Positions 31,460-33,528 of a DNA stretch of 33,528 nt are shown here, one piece after another (within the stretch, counting starts at the first letter, position 1; the number at the start of each line of letters is the position of its first letter). The notes beneath the pieces were generated by a model. It ran no database searches. It had not been told where the DNA came from and saw only the letters and a list, made by a program, of their open reading frames with translations. Origin of the DNA: Candidatus Omnitrophota bacterium (GTDB taxonomy: Bacteria; Omnitrophota; Gorgyraeia; Zapsychrales; Fredricksoniimonadaceae); the NCBI GenBank assembly GCA_903836515.1, contig CAILQW010000003.1, positions 1-33,528 on the forward strand, read 5' to 3'. The position numbers and the translations under genes were made by a program.

Positions 31460-32116
31460 TCACTCCGTATCCAGCTCGGACTCAAGTTCCCTGAATAAAT
31501 CTTCCGCTTTCTTGACAATGGCCGCGGGGATCAGCTTGAGCGTGTCCGCGTCCTTTTTAAAGGAACGGATCGCGTTGAGGAAGCGCCGGACCGCCGCGGT
31601 GTTGCGCTCTTCACGCTCCTCATCGGGATCGACCTGCTTGCGCTCCTTCATCATGGCGGTCAGGTCCTTGCGCACGAGCGACGCATCGCGCCCCTTGTCG
31701 ATGACCTGCCGCCTGACTTCCTGGTAATCCTGTTTGGTCAAGTCCTTGTTGGCGCGCGCCATGCGCAGCAGGTTCACCGCCTCGAACTCAGGGATGGTCC
31801 CCGCGTCTTTTTCCGCGAAAAACTCGGCGCGCAGGCATTGCGGTTCCTGTTGCTCGACGAAGGCATAGGTCTTGAGCAGTTTGAGCGCCATGGGCTTTTT
31901 GATCCCCACCTCGCGCTCGACATAATGCTCAAATTTCTCGTAGCCCCAGTATTCGTACAGCTTGTCACGGTGCACGCCATAAAGCGCCTGGGCGAGCTTG
32001 ATCCACGACTCCTTGAAACTCCTGGCACCTTCCTGGACCAGGGCACGCATTTCCTGGCTGTTGAGATTGTCGAGTTGTTTTAACTTGATGATGCGTTCTT
32101 CATGTTCCAGCGCCAT
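31460..32116 (-). CDS. uncharacterised helical protein
   Basis: This is a 218-residue protein from ATG 32116, with AAGGAG seven bases upstream. The frame is open for 168 more codons, but that part is the shadow of the PfkB gene. It is rich in Lys, Glu, Arg and Leu, with no signal or membrane helix. A central segment, LYEYWGYEKFEHYVEREVGI then KKPMALKLLKTYAFVEQQ, looks like a small helix-turn-helix-like bundle. The second half is charged and probably coiled coil (ERKQVDPDEEREERNTAAVR). It starts 16 bases after the PfkB gene and is probably co-transcribed. No family is recognised. Confidence 0.8.
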   Translation of the reverse strand: MALEHEERIIKLKQLDNLNSQEMRALVQEGARSFKESWIKLAQALYGVHRDKLYEYWGYEKFEHYVEREVGIKKPMALKLLKTYAFVEQQEPQCLRAEFFAEKDAGTIPEFEAVNLLRMARANKDLTKQDYQEVRRQVIDKGRDASLVRKDLTAMMKERKQVDPDEEREERNTAAVRRFLNAIRSFKKDADTLKLIPAAIVKKAEDLFRELESELDTE

Positions 32117-32132
32117 ATGCCGCTCCTTATGA

Positions 32133-33056
32133 TCAAGGGGTCTTGGGCCCCAGTTGCCTGACAATTTTCCTGCTGATAGCGCCGGGAACCGGAGCGAACA
32201 GGTTTGCCACCCCGCAGGCCGCCGCCAGGTCCACGCACGCATGAAAAGGCTTCCCCTCCAAACGTCCGGCCACAAATCCTGCCAGCGCGGCGTCGCCGCA
32301 CCCCACGCCATGGCCTTCCCTGACGCGGGGCACACGCACCCAGGCCGATTCATGCCCGTCGGAGGCGGCCAGGCCGTCTTCCCCCAGCGAAATAAGGACG
32401 TTCTTGATCCCATACCCCAGAAAAGCTTCCAACGCCTTACGCACCCCGGCCTCCGAGGAAAGCCGTCGCCCGAGGACCTCCTCGGCTTCCCGGCGGTTAG
32501 GCTTGATGATATCGACACCCAGTTCAAGGGCCGCCTTAAGCGCAGGCCCGGATGTGTCAACGGCGACAAGCGTTGTGCCGCGCCGGGCCAGGCGCAGCAT
32601 GCGTGTGAAAGTGCGGACACTCACCCCAGGCGGCAGGCTCCCGCAAAAAAGGACAGCCGCCCGCCCCTTGAGGATTTCCGGTAAAGCGGTCAGAAATGCC
32701 TGTTGTTCCGCGGCCGTGACCACCGGGCCCGGTTCAATGACCCGTGTCACCGCTCCGCCCCGCGCCACGAAGGTAGCATTGACCCGCGTCTCCCCCGACA
32801 CGCGGCAGAAAGAATGGCAAAGCCCTTCCTCCGTCAGCAGGGCTTCGCAAAGATCCCCCATCCGCCCCCCGCACCACCCTGTGGCCATGGCTGAAACGCC
32901 CAGCGCGCGCAAGGCCCGTGCGGCATTGATCCCCTTGCCCCCGGCCAGCGACAGCCCGGCCTCACCGCGCTGGTCGCGCCCTGGCACCAGAGTGTCAAGG
33001 CGTGTCAGGCGGTCAATGGCCGGATTGAGTGTGATGGTGAGGACTTTGGCGCGCAT
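32133..33056 (-). CDS. PfkB-family sugar-phosphate kinase (1-phosphofructokinase-like)
   Basis: This 307-residue ribokinase-fold kinase has the N-terminal TLNPAIDR of the FruK/LacC branch, the GGKGINAARALRALG substrate motif (about residues 38-52), LFCGSLPPGV, IKPNRREAEEVLG, and the ATP/anion-hole region GHGVGCGDAALAGF (about 249-262), where the Asp is the catalytic base. Family members phosphorylate fructose-1-phosphate, tagatose-6-phosphate or fructose-6-phosphate. Substrate cannot be chosen from sequence alone. The motif usually reads GAGDS or GSGDS; here Ala or Ser is replaced by Cys and the following Ser by Ala. A strong terminator lies just upstream. Confidence 0.87.
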   Translation of the reverse strand: MRAKVLTITLNPAIDRLTRLDTLVPGRDQRGEAGLSLAGGKGINAARALRALGVSAMATGWCGGRMGDLCEALLTEEGLCHSFCRVSGETRVNATFVARGGAVTRVIEPGPVVTAAEQQAFLTALPEILKGRAAVLFCGSLPPGVSVRTFTRMLRLARRGTTLVAVDTSGPALKAALELGVDIIKPNRREAEEVLGRRLSSEAGVRKALEAFLGYGIKNVLISLGEDGLAASDGHESAWVRVPRVREGHGVGCGDAALAGFVAGRLEGKPFHACVDLAAACGVANLFAPVPGAISRKIVRQLGPKTP

Positions 33057-33083
33057 GAAAATCCCGGAGACTGTTACGTGTTA

Positions 33084-33118
33084 ATGAAAAAGCCGCGGTG
33101 AAGGAACACCGCGGCTTT
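33084..33118 (-). terminator. rho-independent terminator
   Basis: On the minus strand the 12-bp perfect stem AAAGCCGCGGTG / CACCGCGGCTTT with a six-base loop (33089-33118) is followed by TTTTTCATT, counting the stem's last T bases. It lies 21 bases after the stop of the peptidoglycan-binding gene and separates it from the kinase gene. Confidence 0.92.
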
Positions 33119-33139
33119 AAGATCATCTATCCTTTGAAA

Positions 33140-33528
33140 TTACTTGGCCGTATCGCCCGCCGCGCCGGTCTCGGCCGGTGCCTCAAGATATGCCTTCAGC
33201 TCGTTCCACGTCTTCTGCCCGACGACGCCATCAGCTTTCAGGCTGTGCGCCTTCTGGAACGCCACCACCGCCGAGCGGGTCTTGGCGCCGACCTTGCCGT
33301 CAACCTTGCCTTCGTAAACACCCGCGGCCTTGAGGGCTTTCTGGAGTTCACGGCCGCTCACACCCACACGGATGATGTCTGCGCTTTTCGTATCAGCCTT
33401 GGAGGGCTCCGCCTTGAGCGCGGACGAAGTCCTGGAAACCGACGACGCCTCTGCGGGTTCTTCCGCAGATTTACCTGATATTTCCTTCACCTCGTACTTT
33501 AAATCAACGATCTCTTTTTCCTGATCCT
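33140..33528 (-). CDS. peptidoglycan-binding domain protein, 3' part
   Basis: The frame is open to the right edge of the window (129 codons visible). An internal GTG at 33490 could start it, but the reading continues upstream without a stop as DQEKEIVDLKYEVKEISG, a coiled-coil-like stretch, so the true start is probably beyond the edge. A Ser/Ala/Glu/Lys-rich linker precedes a C-terminal PG_binding_1 domain: ELQKALKAAGVYEGKVDGKV, GAKTRSAVVAFQKAHSL and ADGVVGQKTWNELKAYL. Such domains hold proteins on the murein. It is followed by a strong terminator. Confidence 0.85.
   Translation of the reverse strand, partial: DQEKEIVDLKYEVKEISGKSAEEPAEASSVSRTSSALKAEPSKADTKSADIIRVGVSGRELQKALKAAGVYEGKVDGKVGAKTRSAVVAFQKAHSLKADGVVGQKTWNELKAYLEAPAETGAAGDTAK

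Noticed and set aside
32117-32620. N-terminal extension of the 218-residue protein
   Set aside because: The extra codons are an out-of-frame reading of the PfkB gene; a good Shine-Dalgarno precedes the ATG at 32116.
1-33528. CRISPR arrays, tRNA or rRNA genes, complete insertion sequences
   Set aside because: No regularly spaced repeats, no cloverleaf-like segment in the gaps and no full transposase with terminal inverted repeats were found on reading both strands; only the transposase tail at the left edge is present.

Overview
The window looks like a chromosome segment of a Gram-negative-type bacterium from a poorly cultured lineage, and Omnitrophota (candidate phylum OP3) is my best guess. 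The reasons are moderately GC-rich DNA, a pilM-N-O-P-Q type IV pilus operon with short alanine/threonine-rich pilins, and short high-GC palindromes of a kind I associate with such genomes. The phylum is an inference; nothing in the window proves it. Apart from a transposase remnant at the left edge, every convincing gene lies on the minus strand, so transcription runs from high to low coordinates.

Layout. (1) 1-1240 is a graveyard: an ISL3-type transposase tail, an unidentified coding-like fragment, a truncated DUF4160 gene coupled to an intact DUF2442 gene, and a broken secreted LamG-domain gene containing a 20-bp palindrome. (2) 1335-8243 is a housekeeping block, transcribed rplU, obgE, proB, proA, nadD, phosphohexomutase, plsC, mnmD. 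rpmA is missing from its usual place between rplU and obgE. (3) 8378-21933 is a type IV pilus / type II secretion-like assembly block: a stand-alone MshEN-type domain, two full assembly ATPases, a second stand-alone MshEN-type domain, the platform protein PilC, a secreted coiled-coil protein, two near-identical pilins, PilM, N, O, P and Q, and finally a divergent RNase G/E. (4) 22012-28948 is a tightly coupled operon: CheY-like receiver, CheX-like protein, CheY-like receiver, ATP-type PEP carboxykinase, DsbA-like thioredoxin-fold protein, MauE/DoxX-like membrane protein, an exported Memo-AMMECR1 fusion, a tiny membrane protein with a twin CX3C motif, and a RodA/FtsW family protein. (5) 29097-31107 holds an LpoB-like lipoprotein, a SPOR-domain protein and a DnaQ-like exonuclease. 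(6) 31135-31420 holds two adjacent long imperfect inverted repeats with no protein. (7) 31460-33528 holds an unknown 218-residue protein, a PfkB-family sugar kinase, a strong terminator and the 3' end of a peptidoglycan-binding protein.

How the genes work together. The pilus block encodes most of an assembly machine: pilins, ATPases, platform, PilMNOP alignment complex and secretin. No PilT-type retraction ATPase or prepilin peptidase is seen here. The 22-29 kb operon combines signalling, an envelope thiol-redox module (DsbA-like plus MauE-like), a likely disulfide-rich small membrane protein, an exported Memo/AMMECR1 protein and a cell-wall polymerase. I consider this the most interesting and least explained part of the window. 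LpoB-like, SPOR, RodA and peptidoglycan-binding proteins add an envelope-biogenesis theme.
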